Source: Streptomyces sp. R28
GTDB lineage: Bacteria; Actinomycetota; Actinomycetes; Streptomycetales; Streptomycetaceae
Direction of reading: 5' to 3'
Assembly (NCBI RefSeq): GCF_041052385.1
Contig: NZ_CP163439.1
Span: 8,111,001 to 8,175,000, forward strand
DNA length: 64,000 nucleotides
The notes beneath the pieces are model-generated. The model ran no database searches and was not told the origin of the DNA. It saw nothing but the letters and a program-made list of their open reading frames with translations. Both the position numbers and the translations under genes were made by a program. Position 1 is the stretch's first letter. Each line of letters starts with the position of its first letter. This document shows, in pieces, positions 11,601-21,600 of this stretch.

Positions 11601-13534
11601 GGAGTGGGCCAAGGCCCCCGCGGCCGCCGTGCCCGAGGGCCTGCACTGGGCGGTCCTGGGCGTCGACCCCGCGCCCCTCACAGCTGCGGGCGTGCGCACG
11701 GACACCCACCCGGACCTGGCCGCACTCCTCGCGGCGGTCGAGAGCGGCGGCCCGGTGCCCGACACCGTGGTCGTCTCCCTCGGCACCCTCGGCACAGGCG
11801 GCACCGCGGCAGACGCGACGGGCGACATCGCGCAGGACGCCCGCACGGTCGCCCGCGCCACGCTCGCCCTGCTCCAGCTTTGGCTGGCCGACGAACGCCT
11901 CACCGCGGCGCGGCTGGTGATCCGCACCTCGGGCGCGGTGGCCGCCACCGCGGGCGAGGGCGTCGACGGCCTCGCCGCCGCGCCGGCCTGGGGGCTCGTC
12001 CGCTCGGCGCAGGCCGAACACCCCGACCAGTTCGTCCTGGTGGACGCGGACGACAGCGAGGCCTCGTGGCAGACCCTGCCCGCGGCACTCACCCTGCCCG
12101 AGCCGCAGTTCGCCCTGCGCGACGGCACCGTGCTGGTGCCCCGCCTGGTCCGCACCGGACCGGCGGCCGACCCCGCGCCCGACACCGCCTTCGACGACCG
12201 AGGCACCGTACTGATCACCGGTGGCACCGGCACACTGGGAAGCTCCCTCGCCCGCCACCTCGTCGAACGGCACGGCGTACGCCACCTGCTGCTCGTCAGC
12301 AGGCAGGGCGCCGACGCCGACGGCGCCGCCGAACTCCTCGCCGAGCTGCGGGAGGCGGGCGCCGACGCACACGCCGTCGCCTGTGACACGGCGGACCGGG
12401 ACCAGCTGGCGCACGTCCTCGCGGACATCGACGACGCACACCCGCTGACCGCCGTGGTGCACGCCGCAGGCGTCCTGGACGACGGTGTCATCACCTCGCT
12501 CACCGACGAGCGCCTCGACGCGGTCCTGCGCCCCAAGGTCGACGCCGCCGCGCACCTGCACGAGCTGACACGGGACAGCGCGCTGAAGGCCTTCGTGATG
12601 TTCTCCTCGGCCGCGGGCACCCTCGGCAGCTCGGGCCAGGGCAACTACGCCGCGGCCAACGCCTTCCAGGACGCGCTCGCCCACCACCGTCGGGCGGCGG
12701 GACTCCCGGCCACCACCCTCGCCTGGGGGTTCTGGGCGCAGGCCAGCGGCATGACGGGACACCTCAGCGACGCGGAGGTGCGCCGCATGAGCGGCGGCGG
12801 GGTCACCGGCCTCAGCACCGAGGCGGGCCTCACCCTGTTCGACCTCGCCACGGCGGCCGGCGAACCGCTGCTGCTGCCCGTGCGCCTGGACCTCACGGCC
12901 CTGCGCGCCCAGGCGACGGCCGGCACGCTGCCGCCGCTGATGCGCAAGCTCGTCCGTGCCGCGGCACCGCGCGCCGCCGCGGGCGACGACGCCACGGGCA
13001 CCGGCGGAGTCGGCCTGGCGCAGCGCCTGGCCGGGCTCTCCGAGGAGGACCGCGACCGTGTGGTGCTCGACCTGGTCCGCACCCACGCCGCGGCCGTGCT
13101 CGGCCACGCCTCGGCGGCGGGCCGTCGAGCCGGACATGGCCTTCAAGAAGCTGGGCTTCGACTCGCTCATCGCCGTCGACATGCGCAACCGGCTCAACGC
13201 GGCCTCCGGTCTCCGGCTGCCCGCGACGCTCGTCTTCGACTACCCGACCCCGGCCGAACTGGCCGCGTATCTGCGCTCCGAGGTCGTCCCGGACGCGGCG
13301 GGCGCCTCCGACGCGCCGGTGCTCGCGGGCATCGACCGCCTGGAGAACCTGCTCGCGGCCGTCGGCTCCGACGACGAGCAGCGCACACGGATCACCCTGC
13401 GGCTCAACGACATGCTCGCGAAGTGGGGCGACGTCCGGGTCGCCGCGGAACCGGCCGCCGCGCCGAAGGACCTGGAGGCCGCGAGCGACGAAGAGATCTT
13501 CGACTTCCTCGGCAAGGAGTTCGGCATCTCGTGA
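2626..13534 (+). CDS. Type I modular PKS, two modules KS-AT-DH-KR-ACP x2 (apparent frameshift in last ACP)
   Basis: It extends the polyketide by two units. An N-terminal coiled-coil docking segment (DEKLLGYLKRVTADL) is followed by KS1 (active Cys 206), AT1 (GHSIGE Ser 655, HAFHS: malonyl), DH1 (HTVLGTVLLP, His 964), KR1 (Tyr 1564, B-type) and ACP1 (Ser 1733). Then come KS2 (Cys 1951), AT2 (GHSQGE Ser 2415, YASHS: methylmalonyl), DH2 (His 2723, but the Gly of HxxxGxxxxP is Glu), KR2 (Tyr 3341, LDD, B-type) and ACP2. ACP2 is interrupted: the frame shifts at 13119-13121, and LGFDSL plus the docking tail ending KEFGIS lie one frame over, stopping at 13534. Correcting one extra G gives about 3635 aa. 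Uncorrected, translation runs on through the intergenic gap into the next gene to 18555. The start has only weak upstream purines but matches sister genes at the docking helix. Confidence 0.93.
13119..13121 (+). other. Single-base frameshift (extra G in GGG) within an ACP domain
   Basis: Upstream of this run the reading frame encodes the normal ACP start (AAAVLGHAS). Downstream, the expected AVEPDMAFKKLGFDSL sequence occurs only in the +2 frame. Removing one G from the GGG restores a continuous ACP that aligns with sister ACPs (for example SADAVEP at 27.8 kb). The site is either an assembly/sequencing error or a real lesion that would inactivate the ACP and fuse two PKS genes. Confidence 0.85.
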
Positions 13535-13581
13535 ACACACCGCACCATCCGACCGAACCGCTCCGAGGGGGGACCCAGGCC

Positions 13582-16500
13582 ATGACCGACAACGACAAGC
13601 TCCGCTATTTTCTGCGGCGGGTTACCGCCGACCTGCAAGAGACCCGCAGCAGGCTGCACGCCGCCGAGACCAAGGACAACGAGCCCATCGCGATCACCGC
13701 GATGAGCTGCCGCTTCCCGGGCGGCGTGCGCGCCCCCGAAGACCTGTGGCAGATCATGATGTCGAAGGTCGACGCGCTCTCCCCGTTCCCCGAGGACCGC
13801 GGCTGGGACTTCGAGGGGCTGTTCTTCCGGGACCCCGACGAGCCCGCCCGCAGCTACACGCTCGAAGGCGGATTCGTCTACGACATCCCGGACTTCGACC
13901 CCGAGTTCTTCGGGATCTCGCCGCGCGAGGCGCTGGCCATGGACCCGCAGCAGCGGCTCGTCCTCGAGGCGTCGTGGGAGGCCGTGGAGCGGGCCGGCAT
14001 CGACATGTCGACCCTGCGCGGCAGCCAGACCGGCGTGTTCGTCGGTACCTCCTACCAGGGGTACGGCAGCACGGTGTTCGTGCCGCCGGAGGGCACCGAG
14101 ATCTATCTCGGCGTCGGCAACACCAGCAGCGTCGCCTCCGGTCGGGTCGCCTACACCTTCGGTTTCAACGGCCCCGCCGTCACCGTCGACACCGCCTGCT
14201 CGTCGTCGCTCGTGGCACTGCACATGGCCTGCCAGTCGCTGCGCAGGAACGAGTGCTCCATGGCCCTGGCCGGCGGGGTCACGCTGATGTCGAGCCCCGG
14301 CGCGTTCACCGAGTTCAGCCGGCAGCGCGGTCTGTCGAGCAGTGGCCGCTGCAAGGCGTTCTCCGCCGACGCGGACGGCACGGGCTGGGGCGAGGGCATC
14401 GGAATGTTCCTCGTTGAGCGGCTCTCCGACGCGCGGCGCCACGGGCATCAGGTGCTGGCCGTCGTCCGCGGCTCGGCGATCAACCAGGACGGTGCGAGCA
14501 ACGGCCTGACCGCGCCGAACGGTCCCGCGCAGCAGCGGGTCATCCGCCAGGCCCTGGCCGACGCACGCCTCTCCCCGGCCCAGGTCGACCTCGTCGAGGC
14601 GCACGGCACGGGCACGACGCTGGGTGACCCGATCGAGGTCCAGGCGCTGGCCGCCACGTACGGGAAGGACCGGCCGGCGGGCCGCCCAGTGTGGCTCGGC
14701 TCGGTCAAGTCCAACATCGGTCACACCCAGGCCGCCGCGGGAGCGGCGGGACTGATCAAGATGGTCATGGCCGTGCAGCGCGGCACGCTGCCGCCCACCC
14801 TGCACGTCGAGAACCCCACGACGCACATCGACTGGTCCGACGGGCGCATGGCCCTGGTGGCCGACGCCACGCCCTGGCCGGAGACCGGCCAGCCGCGCCG
14901 TGCGGGCATCTCCTCCTTCGGCGTCAGCGGCACCAACGCCCACGCCATCATCGAGCAGGCGCCGCCGGAGGAGGACGGGCCCACGGACGACGGCCCTCAG
15001 GGCGAGGGGCAGGACAGCGAGGGGCAGGACACGGACCGCAGGGCACCGCTGGACGGCGTGCCGCTCCCGGTTGTCGTGTCCGCCCGCACGGAACAGGCCC
15101 TGGAAGACCAACTCCGCCGTCTGCAGGCACACATGGCGACCCATCCGGAGATCGGGATCGCCGACCTCGGACACTCGCTCGCCACGGGCCGGACGAAGTT
15201 CAGCCACCGTGCGGTGGTGCTTGCGGATGATGCGGGTTCGTTGGCGGGTGCGTTGTCGGCGGTGGTCGAGGGGCGTTCTGTCGGGGCTGTGGTGCGGGGT
15301 GTGGCGGGCCGGGCTGTGCGTCCGGTGTTCGTGTTTCCCGGTCAGGGTGCGCAGTGGACGGGCATGGCGGCGGGGTTGTTGGAGTCGTCGCCGGTGTTCG
15401 CGGGGCGGATGGCGGAGTGTGGGGCGGCGTTGGAGCCCTTCACGGACTGGCGTCTGCTGGATGTTGTGCGGCAGGAGCCGGGTGCACCGGGCTTTGATCG
15501 GGTGGATGTGGTGCAGCCGGTTCTGTGGGCGGTGATGGTGTCGCTTGCGGAGTTGTGGCGGGCGTGTGGTGTGGAGCCGGCTGCGGTGATCGGTCATTCC
15601 CAGGGGGAGATCGCGGCGGCGGTGGTCGCGGGTGGTCTGTCGCTGGAGGACGGTGCGCGGGTGGTGGCGCTGCGCTCCAAGGCTCTGCTGGCGTTGTCCG
15701 GTGGCGGGGGCATGGTCTCGGTGTCGTTGCCGGTGGTGGAGGTGCGTGAGCGCCTGACGGCCTGGGATGGTCGTATCTCGGTGGCGGCGGTCAACGGGCC
15801 TTCCTCGGTGGTGGTCTCTGGTGAGCCGCAGGCGTTGGAGGAGCTGGTTGCCTCCTGTGCCGAGCAGGATGTTCGGGCGAAGAAGATTGCCGTGGATTAT
15901 GCCTCGCATTCGGCTCAAGTCGAGCTGATCGAGGCCGAGTTGGCAGACTTGTTGGCGGGTGTGGCGCCGGTCTCGGGGCGGGTGCCGTTCTACTCCACGC
16001 TCACTGGCACTCTGCTGGATGACACGGCCGGTGTGGACGGCGGGTACTGGTATCGCAACCTGCGCTCCACGGTGGAGTTCGAGCAGGCGGTGCGTGCGGC
16101 GGAGGCCGATGGTCTTGCCGTGTTCATTGAGGTGAGCCCGCACCCGGTGCTCAACCTCGGCCTGCAGGAGATCTTTGATTCCGCCGACAGCGAGGCAGTG
16201 GCCCTGGGCACCCTGCGCCGCGACGAGGACGAGGCACGGCGGTTCAGCACCTCCCTGGCCGAGGCTCACGTCCATGGCGTGGAGCTGGACTGGCAGGCCC
16301 TGTTCGCCGGGCAGCAGGTCACTCGCGTGGAACTGCCCACCTACCCCTTCCAGCGGCAGCGCTACTGGATCGACGACCTGCGTCCGGTCATGCAGGCGCC
16401 CGTCGGTGAGGCGGCCGAACTCTCCCTGGCCGACGCCCAGTTCTGGGCCGCAGTCGAGCAGGAGGACTTCGAGGGCCTTGCGGACACGCTCGACATCGAG

Positions 16501-18555
16501 GGGGGCGAGGACGCCCGCTCGGCCCTGGGCGCGATGCTGCCCGCACTGTCCTCGTGGCGCCGCCGTACCCGCGAGCTGTCCACCGTCGACGACTGGCGGT
16601 ACGAGGTGGCCTGGCGTCCGCTGCCCGAGGCGTCCGCCGCCCGGCTGTCCGGCCACTGGCTCGTCGTCGTGCCCGAGACCCACGCCGAGGACGCGCTGAC
16701 CGCCGGGTGCCTCGCGGCGCTGGCCCACCACGGCGCCCAGGTGCTGCCCGTGACGGTCGACGGGGGCAAGCTGCGGCGCGACCTGTTCGCCGGCCACGAC
16801 CTGCCCGCGGACCTCGCGGGCGTGCTGTCGCTGCTCCAGCTCGACCACGTGCCGCACCCCGACCTCCCGGACGTGCCGAGGGGCTACACCGCCACAGTCG
16901 CCCTGCTGCAGGCGCTCGGCGAGGCCGGGGTGTCCGCGCCGCTCTGGTGCGCCACGCGGGGCGCGGTGTCGGTGGGACCCGCCGACCCGATCGCCGGACC
17001 CGAGCAGGCCATGGCCTGGGGCATGGGGCGCGTCGCCGCGCTCGAACACCCCGACCGGTGGGGTGGGTTGATCGACCTCCCGCCGGCCCTCGACGAGCGG
17101 ACGGCCGCGATGCTGAGCGGCGCGCTCGGCGGGGCCGGTGACGAGGACCAGCTGGCCGTGCGGCCCTCCGGTACCTTCGTACGCCGCCTCAACCGCGCCC
17201 GGATCGGCGCCGCTCCCGGCAGTCGGCGCTGGGACCCGAAGGGCACGACGCTGATCACCGGCGGAACCGGCGCGCTCGGCGGACACGTCGCGCGCTCGCT
17301 GGCCCGCGAGGGCGCCGAGCACCTGCTGCTGGTCAGCCGCCGCGGCCCGGACGCACCCGGCGCCCAGGACCTGCGGGACGAACTGACCGCACTGGGCGCC
17401 CGCGTGACCGTCGCCGCGTGCGACGCCGGGGACCGGGACGCGCTGGCGGAGGTCGTCGCCGCCGTGCCCGCCGAGCATCCGCTGACCGCCGTCGTGCACA
17501 CCGCGGCCGCGCTCGACGACGGCCTGCTCGACACGCTCACCCCGGACCAGCTCGCCAACTCCCTGCACGCCAAGGCCAGCGCCGCGCGGAACCTGGACGA
17601 GCTGACACGCGACCACGACCTGTCCGCCTTCGTGCTGTTCTCCTCGTTCGGCGGCATCGTCGGCACCCCCGGCCAGGGCAACTACGCACCGGGCAACGCC
17701 TACCTCGACGCGCTGGCCCAGGAGCGCAGGGCCGCGGGCCTGGTGGCCACCTCGATCGCCTGGGGCGCCTGGGGCGGCGGCGGCATGGCGGACGGCGAGT
17801 TCGGTGAGACCCTCAACCGGCACGGGCTGCGCGAGATGGCGCCCGAGGCGGCCGCGGGCGCGCTGCGGCAGGCCGTGGAGCACGACGTCACCTGCCTGTT
17901 GATCGCGGACATCGACTGGGAGCGGTTCTTCGTCGCCTTCACCGCGACCCGGCCCAGCCCGCTCCTCGCCGACGTGCCCGAGGTACGCCGTATCGCGCAG
18001 GACGGCACGGGACAGGCGGGATCCGGCGGTGAGGAGCCGTCCGCGCTGGTGCAGCGGCTCGCCGGGCTCTCCGAGCCGGAGCAGGACGCGCTGCTCCTGG
18101 AGACCGTGCGCGAGCAGGTCGCGGCGGTGCTCGGACTCACCGGACCCGAGGCCGTGGGAGTCAAGCGCGCCTTCCGCGAGGTGGGCTTCGACTCCGTCAC
18201 CGCCGTCGAACTGCGCAACCGCATCGGCGCCAAGACCGGCCTCAAGCTTCCGGTCACCCTGGCGTTCGACTACCCGACGCCGCAGCGCCTCGCCGGGTTC
18301 CTGCGCGAGCAGCTCGTACGCGACGGGGAGACCGTGGCCGTGACCGCGCTGGAGGAACTGGACCGGATCGAGGAGGCACTGGCCGGGGTCGCGCCGGACG
18401 ACGCGGGCCGGACCCGGGTGGTGCGGCGCGTGCAGGCGCTGCTCACCCGACTGCAGGACGGATCCGTCGGCGACGCCCCCGTCGGCGAGGAGATCGAATC
18501 CGCCTCCGACGACGAGATGTTCGAGCTCCTCGGCAAGAAGTTCGGCATCTCCTGA
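13582..18555 (+). CDS. Type I modular PKS, one module KS-AT-KR-ACP
   Basis: A single-module protein of 1657 aa. An N-terminal docking helix (MTDNDKLRYFLRRVTADL) is followed by KS (TACSSS Cys 206), AT (GHSQGE Ser 673, YASHS: methylmalonyl-CoA), KR (Tyr 1368 in GQGNYAPGN; LDD motif, B-type hydroxyl), ACP (GFDSV, Ser 1538) and a C-terminal docking tail ending KKFGIS. The region between AT and KR is only the KR structural subdomain; no DH motif is present. The start at 13582 follows GAGGGGGGA about 10 bp upstream and lies 47 bp after the true stop of the preceding gene (13534). Without the frameshift correction upstream this gene appears as the continuation of the previous one. The AT-coding stretch is nearly identical to two others in the cluster. 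Confidence 0.95.
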   Translation: MTDNDKLRYFLRRVTADLQETRSRLHAAETKDNEPIAITAMSCRFPGGVRAPEDLWQIMMSKVDALSPFPEDRGWDFEGLFFRDPDEPARSYTLEGGFVYDIPDFDPEFFGISPREALAMDPQQRLVLEASWEAVERAGIDMSTLRGSQTGVFVGTSYQGYGSTVFVPPEGTEIYLGVGNTSSVASGRVAYTFGFNGPAVTVDTACSSSLVALHMACQSLRRNECSMALAGGVTLMSSPGAFTEFSRQRGLSSSGRCKAFSADADGTGWGEGIGMFLVERLSDARRHGHQVLAVVRGSAINQDGASNGLTAPNGPAQQRVIRQALADARLSPAQVDLVEAHGTGTTLGDPIEVQALAATYGKDRPAGRPVWLGSVKSNIGHTQAAAGAAGLIKMVMAVQRGTLPPTLHVENPTTHIDWSDGRMALVADATPWPETGQPRRAGISSFGVSGTNAHAIIEQAPPEEDGPTDDGPQGEGQDSEGQDTDRRAPLDGVPLPVVVSARTEQALEDQLRRLQAHMATHPEIGIADLGHSLATGRTKFSHRAVVLADDAGSLAGALSAVVEGRSVGAVVRGVAGRAVRPVFVFPGQGAQWTGMAAGLLESSPVFAGRMAECGAALEPFTDWRLLDVVRQEPGAPGFDRVDVVQPVLWAVMVSLAELWRACGVEPAAVIGHSQGEIAAAVVAGGLSLEDGARVVALRSKALLALSGGGGMVSVSLPVVEVRERLTAWDGRISVAAVNGPSSVVVSGEPQALEELVASCAEQDVRAKKIAVDYASHSAQVELIEAELADLLAGVAPVSGRVPFYSTLTGTLLDDTAGVDGGYWYRNLRSTVEFEQAVRAAEADGLAVFIEVSPHPVLNLGLQEIFDSADSEAVALGTLRRDEDEARRFSTSLAEAHVHGVELDWQALFAGQQVTRVELPTYPFQRQRYWIDDLRPVMQAPVGEAAELSLADAQFWAAVEQEDFEGLADTLDIEGGEDARSALGAMLPALSSWRRRTRELSTVDDWRYEVAWRPLPEASAARLSGHWLVVVPETHAEDALTAGCLAALAHHGAQVLPVTVDGGKLRRDLFAGHDLPADLAGVLSLLQLDHVPHPDLPDVPRGYTATVALLQALGEAGVSAPLWCATRGAVSVGPADPIAGPEQAMAWGMGRVAALEHPDRWGGLIDLPPALDERTAAMLSGALGGAGDEDQLAVRPSGTFVRRLNRARIGAAPGSRRWDPKGTTLITGGTGALGGHVARSLAREGAEHLLLVSRRGPDAPGAQDLRDELTALGARVTVAACDAGDRDALAEVVAAVPAEHPLTAVVHTAAALDDGLLDTLTPDQLANSLHAKASAARNLDELTRDHDLSAFVLFSSFGGIVGTPGQGNYAPGNAYLDALAQERRAAGLVATSIAWGAWGGGGMADGEFGETLNRHGLREMAPEAAAGALRQAVEHDVTCLLIADIDWERFFVAFTATRPSPLLADVPEVRRIAQDGTGQAGSGGEEPSALVQRLAGLSEPEQDALLLETVREQVAAVLGLTGPEAVGVKRAFREVGFDSVTAVELRNRIGAKTGLKLPVTLAFDYPTPQRLAGFLREQLVRDGETVAVTALEELDRIEEALAGVAPDDAGRTRVVRRVQALLTRLQDGSVGDAPVGEEIESASDDEMFELLGKKFGIS
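15319..16368 (+). repeat. AT-coding repeat, copy 2
   Basis: About 1.05 kb from CGTCCGGTGTTCGTGTTTCC to CGCTACTGG, colinear with 24987-26036 at a constant offset of 9668 and so free of indels. The segment uses noticeably more T at third codon positions than the flanking PKS sequence. Similarity drops abruptly on both sides, just before the AT and at the post-AT linker, as expected for gene conversion or recent domain duplication. Confidence 0.85.
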
Positions 18556-18611
18556 ACGCCCTCAGTGGCACCCACCACGATCACCACAGTTCCTGACAGA
18601 GGGGTCGCCCG

Positions 18612-21600
18612 ATGGCGAACGAAGACAAGCTCCGGTACTTCCTGAAGCGGGTCAGCACCGATCTCGAAGTGGCGCACGAGCGGATCCGCGAGATGGAGGA
18701 GCGTGACACCGAGCCGATCGCCATCATCGGTATGAGCTGTCGCTACCCGGGCGGCGTGCGGTCGCCGGAGGACCTGTGGGATCTGGTCGCCGCAGGCACC
18801 GACGGCCTGTCGCCCTTCCCTTCGGACCGCGGCTGGAACCTGGACGGCGTGTTCCAGCCCGCGCCCGACGGGGCGACGTACGCGGGCGAGGGCGGCTTCG
18901 TCCAGGACGCGGGCGAATTCGACGCGGCGTTCTTCGGCATCAGCCCGCGCGAGGCCCTGGCCACGGACCCGCAGCAGCGGCTGCTCCTGGAGACGGCGTG
19001 GGAAGCCGTGGAGCGGGCGGGCATCGACCCCGAGTCGCTGCGCGGCAGCCGCACCGGTGTCTTCGCCGGCACGAACGGCCAGGACTACCCGTATCTGCTG
19101 ATGGGGGCCGAGGCCGGGCTCGAGGGGTACATGGGCACGGGCAGTGCCGCGGCCGTGGTGTCCGGCCGGGTCTCGTACACGCTCGGCCTCGAAGGGCCCG
19201 CGATCACGGTCGACACCGCGTGTTCCTCGTCGCTGGTGGCGCTGCACCTGGCGGCCCAGGCCCTGCGCGAGGGCGAGTGTTCGCTGGCGCTCGCGGGCGG
19301 GGTCACCGTCATGGCGACCCCGGGCATGTTCAGCAGTTTCAGCGCACAGCGCGGACTCGCCCTCGACGGTCGCTGCAAGGCGTTCGCCGCGGCCGCCGAC
19401 GGCACCGGCTTCGCCGAGGGCGTCGGGCTGCTTCTGGTGGAGCGGCTCTCCGACGCCCGGCGCAACGGTCACCGGGTCCTCGCCGTGCTGCGCGGCTCCG
19501 CGGTCAACCAGGACGGCGCGAGCAACGGCCTCACCGCGCCCAACGGCCCCTCCCAGCAGCGCGTCATCGAGCAGGCGCTCGCCGACGCGCGTCTGGCCCC
19601 CGGGCAGGTCGACGCGGTCGAGGCGCACGGCACCGGCACGGTCCTCGGCGACCCGATCGAGGCACAGGCGCTCCTGGCCGCCTACGGACAGGAGCGCTCG
19701 GCGGAGCGTCCGCTGTGGCTGGGCTCGGTGAAGTCGAACATCGGGCACACGCAGGCCGCCGCGGGCGTCGCCGGGATCATCAAGATGGTCATGGCGATGC
19801 GGCAGGGAGTGCTGCCGCCCACCCTCCACGTCGACGCCCCGACACCGCACGTGGACTGGACGGCCGGCCACGTGCGCCTCCTGACGGAGCCGACCGACTG
19901 GCCCGAGACGGGCGAGCCGCGCCGCGTGGGCGTCTCGTCGTTCGGCATCAGCGGGACCAATGCCCACGTCATCATCGAGCAGTCAGTCGAGCAGGCCGTC
20001 GATTCGGCTGTCGAGTCGGTCGGCGAGCAGGCGGAAGAACACCCCGAGGCGGTCGTACGTCCCGGCCTCGTCCCCTGGGTGATCTCCGCGCGCGGACAGG
20101 CGGCGCTGGCCGGCCAGGCAGCCAGGCTGCGGGCCCTGCTGGCCGCGCACCCCGAGTACGACCCCGTCGACGTGGCCCACTCACTGGCGACGACGCGCAC
20201 CGCGTTCGAGGACCGTGCGGTGGTCGTCGGCGCGAACCGTGACGAACTGCTGCGCGGCCTCGATGCCCTCGTGGAGAACGAGGCGGGGCCGGTGTGCGGC
20301 ACCGTGACGGAGGGACGGCTGGCGTTCCTCTTCAGCGGGCAGGGCAGCCAGCGGCTCGGCACGGGACGCGAACTCGCCGCCCGCTTCCCCGCCTTCCGCG
20401 AGGCGTTCGACGAGGTCTGCGCACAGCTGGACCCGCACCTCGACCGCCCGCTGCGCGACGTCCTGTACGCCGACGAGACGAGCGACGACGCCGGCCTGCT
20501 GCACCGGACGGCCCACACCCAGGCCGCCCTGTTCGCCGTCGAGGTCGCGCTGTTCCGGCTCCTCGACCACTGGGGCATCGCCCCCGACCTGCTCGCGGGC
20601 CACTCCATCGGCGAGCTGGCCGCCGCCCATGTCGCGGGCGTCCTCTCCCTAGAGGACGCGAGCACCCTGGTCGCCGCCCGGGGCCGCCTGATGCAGGCCC
20701 TTCCCGAGGGCGGCGCGATGGTCTCGCTCCAGGCGACGGAGGACGAGGTCCTGCCGCTCCTGGTCGACGGTGTGTCGATCGCCGCGCTCAACGCGCCCGA
20801 CGCCACGGTGATCTCGGGCGACGAGGACGCCGCCCTCCGGATCGCCGCACACTTCCAGGGCCAGGGCCGCAAGACCAAGCGCCTGCGGGTCAGCCACGCC
20901 TTCCACTCGCCGCGCATGGACGCCATGCTGGACGACTTCCGCGCGGTCGCCCAAGGGCTGACGTTCCATCCGCCGCGGATCCCGATCGTCTCCAACGTCA
21001 CCGGCGCGATAGCCCCCGCCGAGGAGATCTGCACGGCAGAGCACTGGGTGCGCCACGTCCGCCAGGCCGTGCGCTTCGACGACAGCGTCCGTGCCCTGGC
21101 CGAGCACGGGGTCACCACGTTCGTCGAACTCGGCCCCGACGGCGTGCTCTCCGCCCTCGTGGCGGACAGCCTGGCGGGCCGCACCACCGACCAGGCGGCC
21201 GAACCCGCCGTCGCCTTCCCCGTACTGCGCGGCGACCGCCCGGAGACCAGGGCCGCACTGACCGCACTGGCCCGCCTGCACGTGCGCGGCCGCACCCCGG
21301 ACTGGCCCGCCCTCCTTCCCGACGCCGGCCAAGTCCCCCTGCCCACCTACGCGTTCCAGCGCAGTCGGTACTGGCCCGAGTCCCTCATCTGGACGGCGGC
21401 CCCCGACGCCGCCGTCGGCGAGGACCCCGCCGAGGCCGGATTCTGGGCCGCCGTTGAGCGCGCGGACCTGGACGCCGTGACCGGCACGCTGGCCCTGGAA
21501 GGGGACCAGCCGCTGAGCGTCGTGCTGCCCGTGCTGGCCGACTGGCGGCGCGCCCGGCGGGAGCAGTCCGCCCTCGACTCCCTGCGCTACGAGGTCCGTT

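Noticed and set aside
2626..18555. A single three-module PKS protein of about 5300 residues
   Set aside because: The frame is open only because of the frameshift at 13119-13121. A complete ACP and docking tail stop at 13534, and a typical docking-helix start follows at 13582.
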